Shown here one piece after another: positions 13,477 through 26,410 of a DNA stretch of 64,000 nucleotides; within the stretch, counting starts at the first letter, position 1; every line of letters starts with the position of its first letter. The position numbers and the translations under genes were made by a program. The notes under the pieces are model-generated. The model was not told the DNA's origin and made no database searches. It saw nothing but the letters and a program-made list of their open reading frames with translations. This DNA is from Synaphobranchus kaupii (taxonomy: Eukaryota > Chordata > Actinopteri > Anguilliformes > Synaphobranchidae), in NCBI GenBank assembly GCA_029718625.1, contig CM056376.1:22512701-22576700 (forward strand). The letters are read 5' to 3'.

Positions 13477-13714
13477 CCTGTCTGTGTGTGCATGTGGCTA
13501 CCTGCATTTACCTGTCTGTGTGTGCATGTGGCTACCTACATTTACCTGTCTGTGTGTGCATGTGGCTACCTGCATTTACCTGTCTGTGTGCGCATGTGGC
13601 TACCTGAATTTACCTGTCTGTGTGCGCATGTGGCTACCTGCATTTACCTGTCTGTGTGTGCATGTGGCTACCTGCATTTACCTTTCTGTGTGTGCATGTG
13701 GCTACCTGCATTTA
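13477..13714. repeat. 34-bp minisatellite, seven copies
   Basis: Seven consecutive copies of a 34-bp unit (CCTGTCTGTGTGTGCATGTG followed by GCTACCTGCATTTA) run without gaps. The last copy starts CCTTTC and a few copies carry one or two changes (TACATTTA, GAATTTA, TGTGCGC). Because 34 is not a multiple of three, all three forward frames stay open with the same peptide-like motif, which creates spurious frames of 82-134 codons here. A 20-base C-run precedes it. Confidence 0.97.
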
Positions 13715-16700
13715 TTCACCAGTCACAAGCTGTACAGTAGAACGAGCATTTGTACCTCAGGGTTGTCTCATTTTAGGAAAAAATTAAGGGCTTGTCTACA
13801 TTTACACTCGTATTCATTTTTCATAGATATTTCACAATGTACTAAGTGCTTCTTTTGTGTTCTGTATGTTCATGAATACGTCATGTGAATCTTTGAGCCT
13901 TTTTTAATCCAACTTTTATCGCCGTGTTTTCTGTTTTTCTCCCGGTTTGGATTGCCTTATCGTATTTGACGGGCTTTTTTCCCGCCGCTGCAGTCCAGAA
14001 GCTGCGCTGTGCAGTCATCGCAGTAGAGGAGTATTCATAATGGCACTTGTCGCAGGCAGATCACAGCCTTCCATTCAGCAGGAGAGGTTGTTGTCGCATG
14101 TTGAGAGGGGGAGAGCTCATCTCTGACTGAAACCCACCTCTACTGAGTGATGCTGCAACCAATTATGCGCTGCCCTGCTGAGCTGCAGGTCACAGTCGTG
14201 ACTGGTATGGTCAAGATACTCTACCAGACTTGGGTGCATTGCTTCTCTGAAACCAAGTGCTTTAGTTGGGTGAGATACCCAACAGCCCATCTTGGAGTAC
14301 TTTTCTCTGTTAGACTTAGGCAAGTGCAGGCCTTGAGGTGGAGCATAGTAATCGGATTTTCACACACAGTCCACGTGCATTTATACTCACTTTGTTTAAA
14401 TTTTTGGCAAAAAGTGTGTCCATACGTGTGTCCTTTAGCAAGACAACTGCACTGGAAGCACCATGTAATGTTCTTCATTAGGCAATCCATAGAATGCATT
14501 TTCAGTTTTTGTAGTGTGCTTTAAAAGATAACCTACTGGGAGCTCACTTGACTCCATATAAGACAGGACGGACAATGTCTGTGGAGTTGTACAAGGAGAT
14601 TTTACCCTTGGAATGGAGGCTCATGGAACGGTGGGTATTTTTGCTGTTTATCAGACAACCAATGTGTATAGCAGCTGCAGTCATTTGTCAGTTGGGAAAT
14701 ATGTTGTCATGTTGTCAACACAACATATTGTTTTCTTGGGGTTATCACTTGTTAGAGTTTACAGGGCAATTCATTTATCAGTCGATTGAATGAAATCTCT
14801 TTGCAGTCAACTGTCGGTGCAGGCTTCTCTTGGAAATGTGCTGTAGCAGATCACATTCAGAGCCAACTCATCTTAATGTACAGTTTGCCACTTTCTGAGA
14901 TGTGTCTTCTAAATTTTAATGACCTACTGTACGGGTAACTGTTTGAGAGTCTTTTAAGCTTAGTTGATTTATCGATCAGTATGGCTTGCCAACCTCCAAC
15001 CTTAGGGAGCTCTGGAAGACATGCTGTGCAGAACCACAAACCCAGATGGCTTCAGATTTCCGTAATTCCCTCAGGGTCCGGTATCTTTTTCCAAATCCGT
15101 CCCCTGCTTGTCTCTCATTGGAAATGTGTTGGTCGTCCTGGAAACATGTAATGTTGACAGAATTATTAATTACGTCTAACCCGACCTCCCTGTATGGATC
15201 TGGCGTGCCATTAAGTGCGGTTCTGGGGCAGTGTTGATACAGGAAGTGAAACTGGTACATTAGCACAATTTCCCCCCTCTGCTTTAACTCATTAATTGAC
15301 GTTATTTGAACGGGTTGTGGTTTGCACCATACGCATGAGCACATGGGCCAGATGGCCTTGTAATAACCTCATCATTTTCACACAGTACATCCGCAAGGAC
15401 TGAGAGCCTTTCAAACAACACAGTGTACCAATGCAATTTCATGCAGATACATAGCATCGCAGAGACACAGGAGATTCCTTGAGGCAGATTCATTGATTCC
15501 TTACATGAACCTTACCTGGGGTTCAAAATTAAATAGCACTATATAGCACATGTAACCATTTCCAGTCATACTGTATGTCGTGCATACAATACTCTTCATA
15601 AATGGATTTGTATTATCCACTGATTACAATGTGATTGCTCCCAAGAAAATGCAGAACGGACTCACAATAGGTCAATGTGAATTCATCTTCAAGATGCGTG
15701 TTTCAATTGGTACCATGGGAGATCAGTTTGAACAGGTTGAACAATTGCCAAAATTGAATTTGTTTTAATTTAGTGTATGATATCTAGAATAACCATATAC
15801 AATGCATAAGCATCCAGTTACTGTTTACATTCTCTTTTGCTCTAAGGGCACACATCACTCTTTTCCGTCTCATCCTCAGTGACCTCTTCACTGGCCTTGA
15901 GTGACAACCGAGATATATGACAGCTGGCAAATATCTTTCTGAGATAGCTTAGTCTTGTTGCGTGGTGATAGATTACTGCTTTTTGACTGGTCTACAGTAC
16001 TGAAATTTACAGTTTCATATTTATGTGGATTTTATTTCTAGTAGACGTTTCTGCCATTGCATTCTACTGACCAAGATACAATTGGGTAATATCAAGTGTC
16101 ATCTTTTATGACACTATAAGCAAGTGAAGAAAATATACATATACTGTACTGTGTTCTCATACACAGTGCAATCACATGCTGCTGATGTAGACTAAGTATT
16201 AACCTCACCAAAAGGTGCATCACACACTGATGGTCAATCAATTGTCGATGATTGTTCTAGGTTATATAGGGTTCAAACTCATTTAATTTTAAAGAATAAC
16301 TGCACTCACTAAAAAATACTTTGCGGGTGCGTTAGGTGACTGCATGGCCTATTTCTCACCTCAAATATTTTCAGAAACATATTTTAGTGGACTGTTTAGT
16401 TGGAATATGTGTGTTTATGAACAGCCCGCCACGTTGCTCCGGTTTAAAAACGTGGAGCCGAAATAAAATTACGTTATTATAATAACGTTACTATTTCGAC
16501 CACTATTCGATATTGGATATGTTTTGTCGATATAATAAACTTTCATATTATTATGGTGGGTTTAATGTTTTTATCCGTCATTCACATTGCAAAAATGTTT
16601 TTCTGTCTGCTAGCTAGCTAGCTAGCTGCTGGTCAACTAACAGTTCACTAGCGTTAGCAGGATAGGTTAACGTGCTGGCGAAAGTGATTCGCAGGAACCA

Positions 16701-19700
16701 AATACCCATTCTGAGCGAAATATTTCAACAGTGGCATAATGGATACGCCTTAAGCTATTGCTAGTGTTTTGCCTGATTTTTACTGGGATGGGGATCGGGA
16801 AGGTGCGCTAGTTTTGCAAGCTAGGTGTTGCATGTCTCTTAGAACGTTTACATAGCGAACAGGGCTAATTGTTGTTCACGTCTTCACGCTCCATTAGCTA
16901 TGTAAACATTACGTGTGACACTCGCGCGTCCCTCTCCAGGCAGAGTTGCAGGACAGCAGAGAAGCGGCGCCCAAATCATGTTTATTGAGAGAAAGGGGGG
17001 CAGGGGGGACGCAGGCTAGGGTATGGCAATAGCCATACTCTGCCATAGCCAAATGACGCCACTGGGGTCTTATTCTCACATTATCACTGCAATGCTAATT
17101 ATTGGCTATTTTTATTTTATTTGAACATTTTTTCTTTTTTTTTATTATTTGCCATTTTTCACACTGCACATTCGCAGAGCAGGGGTGGAGGAGACCCAAT
17201 CATACACCTGTGCAGACAGCAAACCACGGGCAGACGACAGGAGTCGCTTGAGCGATGAACATTGCCGACTGAATCCCAACCATATATCCCTTCGGCAACA
17301 CAAAGCCCATTGTACACTGTCATGGGTCGGATTCGGTCCGAGACTGTGGTGCTCGCTCATGTGCCACAAGCGCTGCTTTTACCGAGTGATCTGCCGAGTA
17401 GCCCCTATTGCCCGTATTTAAGCAAGAACAAAATATGAACAAGCTTTTCACCCCCTTTATATCTGTATACATCCGTCTTCCTCTGATAACTCAAAAGCAC
17501 ATCTTGAGTAGTAGGACTGAAAGGTCTTTCTTCATTATTTACCTCAGATAATTTGCACATGTTGGGAGAGAAAGAACAGTTCTTACCTGCCTCATTGGCA
17601 CGCCAGCCACGATCCGCTGCAGCGTAGGCTAACTGTCATTTTGGCTTGTCATAGATGAGATTCACACTAAGGTGTACACTGTTTAACATAGTCTGAGAAA
17701 ACCAAAAGCAGTGAATGACGTATAAAATAAACTGCCTTATCACTTGCTGTAGGGCAGGTGTTTTCATAAAAAGGGAAAAGATTCAAAAATATTAGTTGGA
17801 AATTATGGAGACACATTGTGCTGAAGGAGAGTGTCCTATTAATAAGGTGTTAAACTGCAGTGCACCTATAACAATATATAGATCCAGTATTAATCGATAT
17901 AATGGATGTCATTAATGATTAATGAATCTTCCTGCTGCATATTGAGAAGCTGTTTTAAGGTATCTTATTTTGTCAGGTTTGTTTCCACTGTATGAAGGTA
18001 CTTACAAAATCTATTACAGACATCTGCTTTTGTGTTTTGTCCTTTTTCTGAATAATGTAACGTTTATAATGAATGGAAATATAGCTTATTATTCTACCAC
18101 TTGGGTATACTGTACACAACAAAGGAACGTAAGACAAATCAGTTCTTATTAAATTAAAAAGTTGCTGTGTAATTTGAAGTAATTTGAATTCTGGAGCTTG
18201 GGCTATTGATCGCCACGTCAATTTCGATTACCACATCATATATAAATTGCAGTTATTTTCTTCTATTCTTCGTGTCCGATTAAGCCAACTAAAAGTTGAA
18301 TGTTACCAAGCATTATAGTATGCATTGCTTTCTGTTATGCAGCATTTATCTACTGAACATAGTGAACATGGTGCTCATTTAAAGGGCATGTGGGAGATAA
18401 GAATATTGTATAAGAAAAACTACACAGAATAGACCTGCATTGCACCCTTTGTTATTTAGCATCACATGTAGTCTCAATGTGCAGTCACACGGCACAATTT
18501 TGCAGTCACACGGCATCTTCAAGGTGGAAGTGAAATCTTATGTGGGGAACGTAACAAGACTGCAGACATCCTCCAGATTCCTCATTTTGTAATAGACAGG
18601 GTGACTCACATGGCACCTGACCCCAATTTTGATCGCCAGGCAGAAGAATGGCCAGCAGATGAATTTGCAGAGGATTGGATTATTTTGCTCGCCATGGAAC
18701 AGTGATTATTGCCTTCCCTATAAGCTGTTCTTCAGACTGTGGGTTCTGCAGCTCACTGAGTGTGAGGCTCAGAAACTGCCGGTTTATCCTTTCAGAACAG
18801 TTAGATTTGTTATATTAATGCCTCCGGGCAGTTTTATTGTAAACGTAGCTTAGTTTTACTGAGCGCTCATAATTAACGTAAAGACATTTATTTACTTCCT
18901 CCTCCAAAAAAGCACATTTCTTTCACACACAACTAGTTTCATTGCCTATAAGAAAGTCCTCTTTAAGCTTCCGGATCGTTTATATTACAGTGATATATAG
19001 CTACTATTCTTTTTAAACCGAAACAGTTGATGAACCCATTTAATGTCAGTAAATCTCTATTTTCTGAATCCAGGAGGTGCATGCGAAATGTGTTATTTTT
19101 TATGGAACATCGTTATTGTTAGTCATTATATAATTTACTGTAGTATATTTAATGTTGAGCAAGTCTGCTGAGAATTTAGTTCAACTTCCTCCATAATTGC
19201 ACAAACACTAACGACCAAAGTAGCAGACCATGTCAGGCTTCATACAAAACTGCATATAAGCTGAAGCCACTCTTAATTATTCACTACCATGTATCTCATA
19301 GGGTCACTATGGACTGAGGACTTCATAGCCATTTTATTATGAAGTGGGGCGGGGGTATGGAAACATGGGATGTGTAGTTAATCCATGCCTTCTTTCAATG
19401 CTGAGAACAGCTTTTTCATGCAGCACAGAGAACCCCGCTATGGTATCTCCTATATTTGCTTTTCTCTACGGCCAAAGGCTCAGATCCAGGGACAGCCTGA
19501 CTCTCAGTGTTCCTGGCAACTTGTTCTTTGAGTAATGGACCTAAACCATGAAGGAGATCGTTGAGAAAAGAGAGATGGGGTGCTGGAATCCTGGAGCGCG
19601 TCAGCTCAGTTCTTTAATTACCTCTTATTGATCACAATCCCCTACTGTTACCTGCCACTGACAGCACACAGACTGGCATTCAGGGGGTTGGACTGAAGTG

Positions 19701-20703
19701 AAATATGAGCATAAATGCTGGTCCAGCATATAGCACCAGCTTGTATGTACTTATATTGTGTGGAGATGCAATCTTTGACTTCAGGTGCTGAGGAAATAAT
19801 GTTAATTTATCATTTTTGATGGCATTCAAAAGCATGTTTATGGTATCATTGCACAGCAGCTGTGTCTTTAAAAGCCCCTGAATTGCCAAGGGGCTGATAT
19901 TGAGGGTAGTGGTGTCTCTTGATTCTGCGTAACTTCAGAGAGATTCATTGTGCGGTTCAATGTATCTATTTCACTGGGCCGGTTTATCACCCTTTGTGGG
20001 AGGTGGACTGAAGATTTGTGGAGGCATAAAGTGGGACAGGGACCCTAGAGGACCATCTGGACAGTTGGATTTGGTTATTCCCACGATGTGGGGGCCGGGG
20101 TTTCTGGTCCAGATCATGGGTCAATTTGGGACAGGGACTGATCGACAGCAGCTGAGCTGTGCAGTGTTAGGAACAGATGTTTTCATTAGGGCTGACAATC
20201 CCCTATGGAAACAAAATAACGGGTGGCACCTGCTTGGGGTTGGATGCCATTGCTCAGGGGACTCATTCAGCTTTGAGTGGGTTTTTCCAAACATTACCAG
20301 ATTTATAAGCGCTTTCAGTTAGAATTGCCCCTGCACTAGATTGTTTAGGAAGGTATATTGGAAACCTCTGTGGACATGCTTTCACTGAAAACCACTTTGG
20401 TTGAAATTGGAATAAAATTGACGAGACCTCATGACATTGTACATTTTCAGCAGATGTTAATTTAAAAATCTGTGCATTTTGGAGGGATAACTGTTGTGCT
20501 TTATTTAGATGATGTATGCTATGTGAGGGAAATCTGTTGTTAATTTAAAATATATGAATTTTGGAGAGATAACTATTTAAAGGGTGATTAGTTGAAGACC
20601 CTTTCAAGTATACTGCACATAGCATTCAATTACGCACATAATATATTCCTCTTTTCATCATTATTTATAAACATGAACAATATGGCAAAACAGTCTATGC
20701 CTC
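13715..20703. other. Non-coding flank, mostly unassigned
   Basis: No gene is recognised. The segment 16285-17060 differs from its surroundings: CpG-containing, with (CTAG)n near 16611-16627, and it looks like the body of an unidentified repeat, but I could not find paired termini. A SINE-like unit follows at about 17104-17410. The remainder is AT-rich unique-looking sequence. Confidence 0.5.
17104..17410 (-). mobile_element. SINE-like unit related to 4681-5156
   Basis: The minus strand contains an A-box-like CAGATCACTCGGTAAAAGC near 17385 and the B-box-like CTCGGACCGAATCCG near 17330-17344. It then has a GC-rich body and an A-rich tail in the 17104-17145 region. This order (pol III-like head, body, A-rich tail) fits a tRNA-derived SINE. 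Boundaries and target duplication are not clear. Confidence 0.5.
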
Positions 20704-20707
20704 TTTA

Positions 20708-21376
20708 CCCTCTTATTATGTTGAAATTTTATGATGCCTTTTATGTTTGGGGTCAAATTGACCCCCACAGTTTAAACCAGTGATCCTCAACCATGTTCCT
20801 GGAGATCTACCGTTCTGTAGGTTTTCACTCCAACCCTAACAAAGCACACCTCATTTAACAACTCGTTGAGCTGCTAAGTAGTAGAATAAGGTGTGCCAAA
20901 TTAGGGCTGAAATGAAAACCTACAGGACCGTAGATCTCCAGGATCAGGATTGGGGACCACTGGTTTAAACACAAAATTATTGTAACAGAAAAATATTGAC
21001 CCTTTGTGTGTCGCCATCTTAATGACTTCCAATTGATTAGCCTTGTATCCCTAAATATAAAAAATCTGTGTTAAACTTAATTTAGAGCCAGAGGTAAGTG
21101 AAAGTTTGGGAAAGTATGCAGAATCAGAATCACCCACAAAAAAACAGAGATAAAAAATAAAAAAGGTTCTTTATTCAAAATTACCACACGCAACACCTTT
21201 GTATACAAAGTTGGTACAGGACTTATGAGTATAACATTATGTTTATTGCATGTTTACTATTTACTTCCACCAAATTAGGAAAAGTCATAAACAATGAAAA
21301 AAAATTGGTTAACTGGTTTTTAAGAGATGTCAAACACTGAATGGGGGTCAAATTGACCCCAAACATAATAGGACGG
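20708..21376. mobile_element. piggyBac-like non-autonomous element
   Basis: The ends read CCCTCTTATTATGTT on the left and, complemented, CCGTCCTATTATGTT on the right. They are flanked by TTTA (20704-20707) and TTAA (21377-21380), consistent with a TTAA duplication carrying one change. Inside each end lies the palindromic block GGGGTCAAATTGACCCC (about 20750-20766 and 21345-21361). CC-starting ends with TTAA point to piggyBac-like MITEs, common in fish. There is no coding capacity. It is interrupted by a hAT MITE at 20778-20962. Confidence 0.68.
20778..20962. mobile_element. 185-bp hAT-like MITE
   Basis: The element is flanked by a perfect 8-bp duplication GTTTAAAC (20770-20777 and 20963-20970). 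The inverted ends are long, CAGTGATCCTCAACC versus the complement of GGATTGGGGACCACTG, extending through GGAGATCTACCG and TGTAGGTTTTCA, so nearly the whole element can fold into a hairpin. The eight-base duplication and CAG...CTG ends fit hAT. Confidence 0.85.
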
Positions 21377-23939
21377 TTAATAGCATTTAAGATTGTTTTT
21401 AGTGTTATTTTTATGTTATTTTCAATAAGAAATATCCTAACTGCACTATTTCGTAAATTGTAAATCAAATATTTTATGTAAACTACTAAGAACTTACACA
21501 TTCCTTAAATTAAATTAAAAAAATATAGCCCTGCTTGCTTTTAAAGGGAAGAATCATCTGAAGACTTTTTCATGGCATGAACACGGTAGAAGATAACCAG
21601 TCATTTAAAGTACGAGATTGGCAATCAAAGAGAAAATGAGAAACTGAAGACTTTATATATCTCTTTTGCAAGGATATCATCCACATATTTAGCTGGAATT
21701 TATACATTTTAAAACGGGAACTATTAGGGTATGCTATCCCTTCTGCAGTCGTGAAGTGTAGCACATGATGTTTGTGATGAGGAAGCGTGGGTGTGTGACC
21801 GCTGTGCAGTTCTGTCCCCACATTGTGTCTGTCACCCCCGCCCTAGTCCAGTGCACCTCTGCCGTCCTCCATGTCAGAGGCCTTGTTAATGCTGTGGCCT
21901 TTCTCCAGGAACCATCTGTTCTTTCCCAATGGTCTGAAGGTGAATTGATCCAGGGGCACTAGTGACACAAACGTGCATTTTTAATCCAATGTTATGCGAC
22001 ACCATTGTCTGCTGTATGATGGCGGAACAAAATTTAATGGAAAATATCTTGCGCATATGTCTGGGGGTCATCCAAAATTCATGACCCTGGACAGAAACGT
22101 ACATTGTTCCCCATGATGGGTAAGGACAGACGCCCATTTTCAATTTGCAAAGTGAGTGGTTGGGTTCTCTGTTGCAACTGTGCCTGGCCAACATCAGCAG
22201 TGATACATTATTACTGTTGGGCAGTTTATAACTAGTCTTTTTAAGCAGAAGGATTTGTTTTTTTCCCCTGCTGGCAGATAAACAGCCCATAAGAATTCTC
22301 GTTCTTCTGAAGGGGCGCTTCAAGTTGACAAACTCAGCCCTGTCACTGCGTGAAGGAAAAGCAACGAAACATTAGAGAGAGTATTTAATGAGGGCCTGCT
22401 GGAATTGAGATGTGAGGGGTTGTTATTTCTGTTTGTTTTCTGCGATGTGTCTTTGCTTTGCTTATGCAGTCGCACCCTTTCAAAAATGAGAACCTTGATT
22501 TGTTCTTGGGTGACAGTATAACCGCGACCTGCCGTGTGTGATCTGAATTTATATGGGTAAGTCTCGCTGATTAGAAAATACACTGCAGACATGATGCTTG
22601 CTCTTTTTTTTGCTGAGGAGGTGTTGTCTTTTGATCGGTTTGTGTATTATTGGAGAAGAAAGTTTGAGAGCGGCTTAATAAATTGCAGCGAGCAATGTGC
22701 CCAGTTACTTAATTCCAAGTGCCCTCTTATCCCCGTAAGGTTGATAAGGCATGTATGTAACCTGTCATGTTGAGATGACTCCTTTCACTGTCCAGCTGTC
22801 AGAAAGCACATTGGATTTAACAGACAGCATTTCAACTGCAGTATTAGGCTGCAAAGCAACAGCTCCTGTGGTATCCTCTGCGTACCATTCACTGAACCAA
22901 AGTTCCTGTCTAGCTCTTTTTTCTACCTGACGGATGTTGGCATTAGGGATGATCAGTCGTAGTAGAATACAAGGCTTCTGCGTTTACTTTTTTATTTTAC
23001 TGTTGTAGTCATTGTCATTAAACTAAGCCCACTACCTCCCTTTTATAATTATTTCTTTGTCTTGCTTGATTGTAGGGTTGTCACGATACCAGAATTTAAA
23101 TCTTCGGTACGATACTAGTGTAAAAAAAACGATACTCGATACCTCTTTCGATACCACGGCACACAATAAGTCCTAGGCACACAAAATAGGATAGATTTTT
23201 TTTTATTATTATTAACAACCTGCACACAGTGCTGGTACAGAAAACGACACTGAACACAGAACAGGATTAACATTATTATTACTATTCTTAAATGTTTTCC
23301 CTACCTTGAAGGCCTACACATTATTTACGTATGTCGTTATTATTGCTTTTAGTATTATTTCTTTTTTTTCTCTAATGTTGCTTCACTTGTAAACACAGTA
23401 CAGTCTCAGTGGGTTTCCCCTGTAAACAAAGGATAAATAAAATAAAATAAAACAAGAACATTCCAATTGCAAGGCTCTGGGTGTCCTTTGCAGCTTCTCT
23501 CTGGTGCTATATGAGAGAAAATGCATAATTAGATTAGATGGTATAATTCTTAAATTGCATGCATTTTTATACAACTAAAATTAATAAAACTTTCTGTAAG
23601 GTCCAACATCACTGGCAGTAATCAATGTGCAAGATCAGCCAGCTATTTTACGTTAGCTAATGTTGGCTGAAACAAATTTTGGATAAATGTGTAACGTTAT
23701 GTCAGCTCAGCTGTCAGTGCAACTCCGTTACCTTACTTAGGCTAATGTAGTTGGTGTCGTTAAGCAACACACAACATAGCAAGCCAGCTAGTTAGACGCT
23801 TGCTCTGAGAAAAAAATAAGCTAGGCTAGTTAACGTTATACTAAGCTGCTAATGTTAGCTCGCTTGGGGAAACTTTCTGATCTCATCAGCATCACTTCGC
23901 AACGTCATTCATGACAATAACTACACTTATTAAATTATA

Positions 23940-24182
23940 TTAACTCAACATTACCTCTCTCAATTCTTTGGAGAGATCAGGGTGGCGGTCCTTCAGATGC
24001 TTTGCCAAATTTGAAGTGTTCTCTCCTCTTGTTGGCACCGTTTTGAAGCACCTTTTGCAAATCGGCTTTTCCAAATCTTTCGCCTTTCCTTCTGCATCCG
24101 CCTCATAGGCTAAATATTGCCAAACAGCACTCCTACTATTTTCTTTTTCGACTAACGTTAGTTCTGGAGCTGGACTTTCCAT
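23940..24182 (-). CDS. BED-type zinc finger fragment of a hAT transposase
   Basis: This is an open frame of 80 codons starting MESPAPELTLVEKENSRSAV. Trp21 and Tyr23 form the aromatic start of a BED domain, followed by Cys42-x2-Cys45 and His62-x4-His67, the zinc ligands. Near the end, the codons for ELRE are followed by GAG|gtaatg (boundary 23955/23954 on the minus strand), a good splice donor, so the natural product was probably spliced to a downstream transposase exon that is now missing; the last four codons before the stop would then be intron. The frame has no lesion. Whether it is transcribed is unknown, and it could equally be an inert fossil. Confidence 0.7.
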   Translation of the reverse strand: MESPAPELTLVEKENSRSAVWQYLAYEADAEGKAKDLEKPICKRCFKTVPTRGENTSNLAKHLKDRHPDLSKELREVMLS

Positions 24183-24190
24183 GGCTAACT

Positions 24191-24611
24191 TTTTATTTTT
24201 TTATTTTTTATTTTATTTTTTTTAAATTTGTTTCTGATTTTTCCCCATTTTCTCCCAATTTAGTAGCCAATTGAACCCCTATTCTAATTCAATTCCCCCC
24301 CGTGTAGCAACTGCTAGAGAACCACTGCTACACAACCCTGTCAGCTGGTAGTAGGAAGGAGGGCGCCACGTCCTCTTCAGGGCGCAACTCCTCCAAGCTC
24401 CTAACCGTGATTCCAGTCCGCCCAGGGCTGCTATGCGTGCAGCGATTCTCTCCGAGCCCCTCCCCCCACCCGGAAGCAGCCGCCAATTGCTGCTCCCACA
24501 GGGCGCCGGCCATGCTCGGATCTGGCAGGACCGGGGCGCGAACCCCGATCCTCGGAGTACAACCGCACCGACTGAAAGTCGGCGCTTTTTACCGCTGTAC
24601 CACCGCGACGG
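24191..24611 (-). mobile_element. tRNA-derived SINE inserted into a hAT element
   Basis: This is the same family as 44709-45105, in the opposite orientation. Its target duplication CTTTCCATGGCTAACT (16 bp, perfect) lies at 24175-24190 and 24612-24627. The head on the minus strand retains the anticodon arm and B-box GGTTCGCGCCC. The tail is a long T-rich run on the plus strand (24191-24227). The unit sits within the hAT element 23073-24961, directly upstream of its BED-finger reading frame, and the duplicated bases include that frame's ATG. Confidence 0.93.
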
Positions 24612-26245
24612 CTTTCCATGGCTAACTCTAGCTAGCTTCTTGAATAACAGTGACGGGTCGCTGGCTGTTCTGAGTGACATCCACTGGCGTGTTTTGTCTC
24701 TCGCTCTCCTTCTGATCATCATCGTACCTGTAGTGCTTGTGCCTCTGCCACTGTCACTCACTCACTCTGTCAGTCACGTGGTGGGTTCGTTGCTGGAGAG
24801 AATGCTGTAATGAAGCCAGAGGCACTGAAGACCCACAAATATTTTATACAAATAAAAAAATGTATTAAAAAAATTTAATATCGTTTTTTTTTTATGAAGT
24901 TGAGATCGTATCGTTTTTAAGCATGTGGTATCGAAAAGTATCGATACTTTTGACAACCCTACTTGATTGCCATCATTAAACTTTTATCAGAGCGATAATG
25001 GGTGAGCATTTTATTCCTCGGTCTAAAATATAACTTGGACTTAATAAAAAATATATTAAATTGCTTCCTTTTGAGACCTAGATTCTTCATTATTCAATTT
25101 CCAGTGTGCTGTCTACCAAAATAACATGTGCTCCAGCATGTTATATAAAATACTAATTAATGTAACAGTCCTCATTTAAATATTACTTTTCATCAAAGAT
25201 GTTTTAATCAGCCTCTGACAACCAATCATAACTTGACAAAATGAAAACAGCTCCTCAAATTAAAATTAGATTCAGTTCAGGATGAATTAGTTACATATAA
25301 CTAACCCTGTTTAAATAAACAACCCTGTTTATTTATCATTTCATTGTATGATATTTATCTGCATATATCATTATTTTTGGCTTCTGTTAAAAATAGAATA
25401 TGGAAGGTAAGAGGATCTCATAATTTATAAATAACCCCAGAAGACCAACTGAGTACAGGCTGCATGTTAAACCTATATTAAACTAAAGGACTCCCCCTCT
25501 TCTCTTTTTGTAAATTAGTATTAGATTGAAAAGATTTAAAATGTTGAATTTTCTTTACACCGTCCTTACATTAATATTATAAGTGTATTTTAAGGGTACG
25601 TTATGTATTCTCATTAGAGTGCTGTATAATGAAGTAGTCTATCAGGTGTTCAGTCAGTCGCAACTTAACACTTATTACATGTCTCAAGTCTGGGTTTTCA
25701 CACAATACATTCTTACCTCAGGGATAGATATAACATTAGGTTGTAGGCCTGCATTCTTCACAAATCATTGAAGTATAGTACAAACAACCTCTATAGATTC
25801 ACAGGTTCAAGTCTTGGCTATGTCATTAGCCAATGATGACTGGGAGACTTTCATGGGAAGGTTGGCTTTTTACACGATACCAAGGGTTGCTGCTACATTA
25901 GTTCCTCCCAGAAACATTCCAGTTGGCCACAGGCCACTAGTTGTCATCCGTGAGAGATATTCCTCTCCTCCAATTGCTGTTAGCTCACTCCTTTGTGACT
26001 GTGTGGCCTGTAGGGTGCAAAATAGCCACTGCCTAGCAGCCAAGGGCACGAGCAGAACAGAACAAGAACAGAACTTGAGCTAGAATGCTGCTGCCATGCT
26101 GTTGAGGATGCAACAGCAGTAAGTCAACACAATTTGTGGAAGAAAAAAATAATAATTCCATTGAATTCTTTTTTCATTTTAAAATATGCAGATTTTGAAC
26201 AATAATGCTGTTTGTATTATTGATCTAACCAGAACAATGCACTTG

Positions 26246-26410
26246 GTGCCAGATTTACCTTTAGCATGTGCAAAACATTTTAGCACATGCAAAACTAATA
26301 GCACAACAAATTGGTTCAAACAAATACCATGACCAATCATTGGTCATGTTATTGGTTTTGCATGTGCTTAAAGGTTTTGCGCACGCTAAAGGTCTTAGCA
26401 AATCAGGCCC
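26246..26410. mobile_element. MITE with GGGCCTGATTT ends, copy 2
   Basis: The right end, complemented, is GGGCCTGATTTGCTAAGACC; the left end is diverged and lacks a few bases (GTGCCAGATTTACCTTTAGC). It is flanked by TTG on both sides (26243-26245 and 26411-26413). The body shares CTTTAGCATGTGCAAAAC and the inverted CCAATCATTGGT core with the copy at 12791. Confidence 0.72.

Larger units (their letters stand above)
23073..24961 (-). mobile_element. hAT-like transposon carrying a BED-finger exon
   Basis: Inverted termini TAGGGTTGTCA / TGACAACCCTA are flanked by a perfect 8-bp duplication CTTGATTG (23065-23072 and 24962-24969), the hAT hallmark. The sub-terminal regions are rich in short GATACGATACT-like repeats. 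The only recognisable coding content is a BED zinc finger on the minus strand; the catalytic and dimerisation regions of a hAT transposase are absent, so it is an internally deleted, non-autonomous copy. A 421-bp SINE inserted later. Subtracting the SINE and its duplication, the element is about 1.45 kb. Confidence 0.93.

Noticed and set aside
13348..13888. Overlapping open frames of 82-134 codons with repeated Cys/aromatic motifs
   Set aside because: They arise from the 34-bp minisatellite, whose unit lacks stops in all forward frames. They are not a gene.
24279..24810. Open frames up to 160 codons in the GC-rich segment, and similar ones at 44535-45000
   Set aside because: They are artefacts of the GC-rich SINE body; the same frames recur in both SINE copies in opposite orientation.
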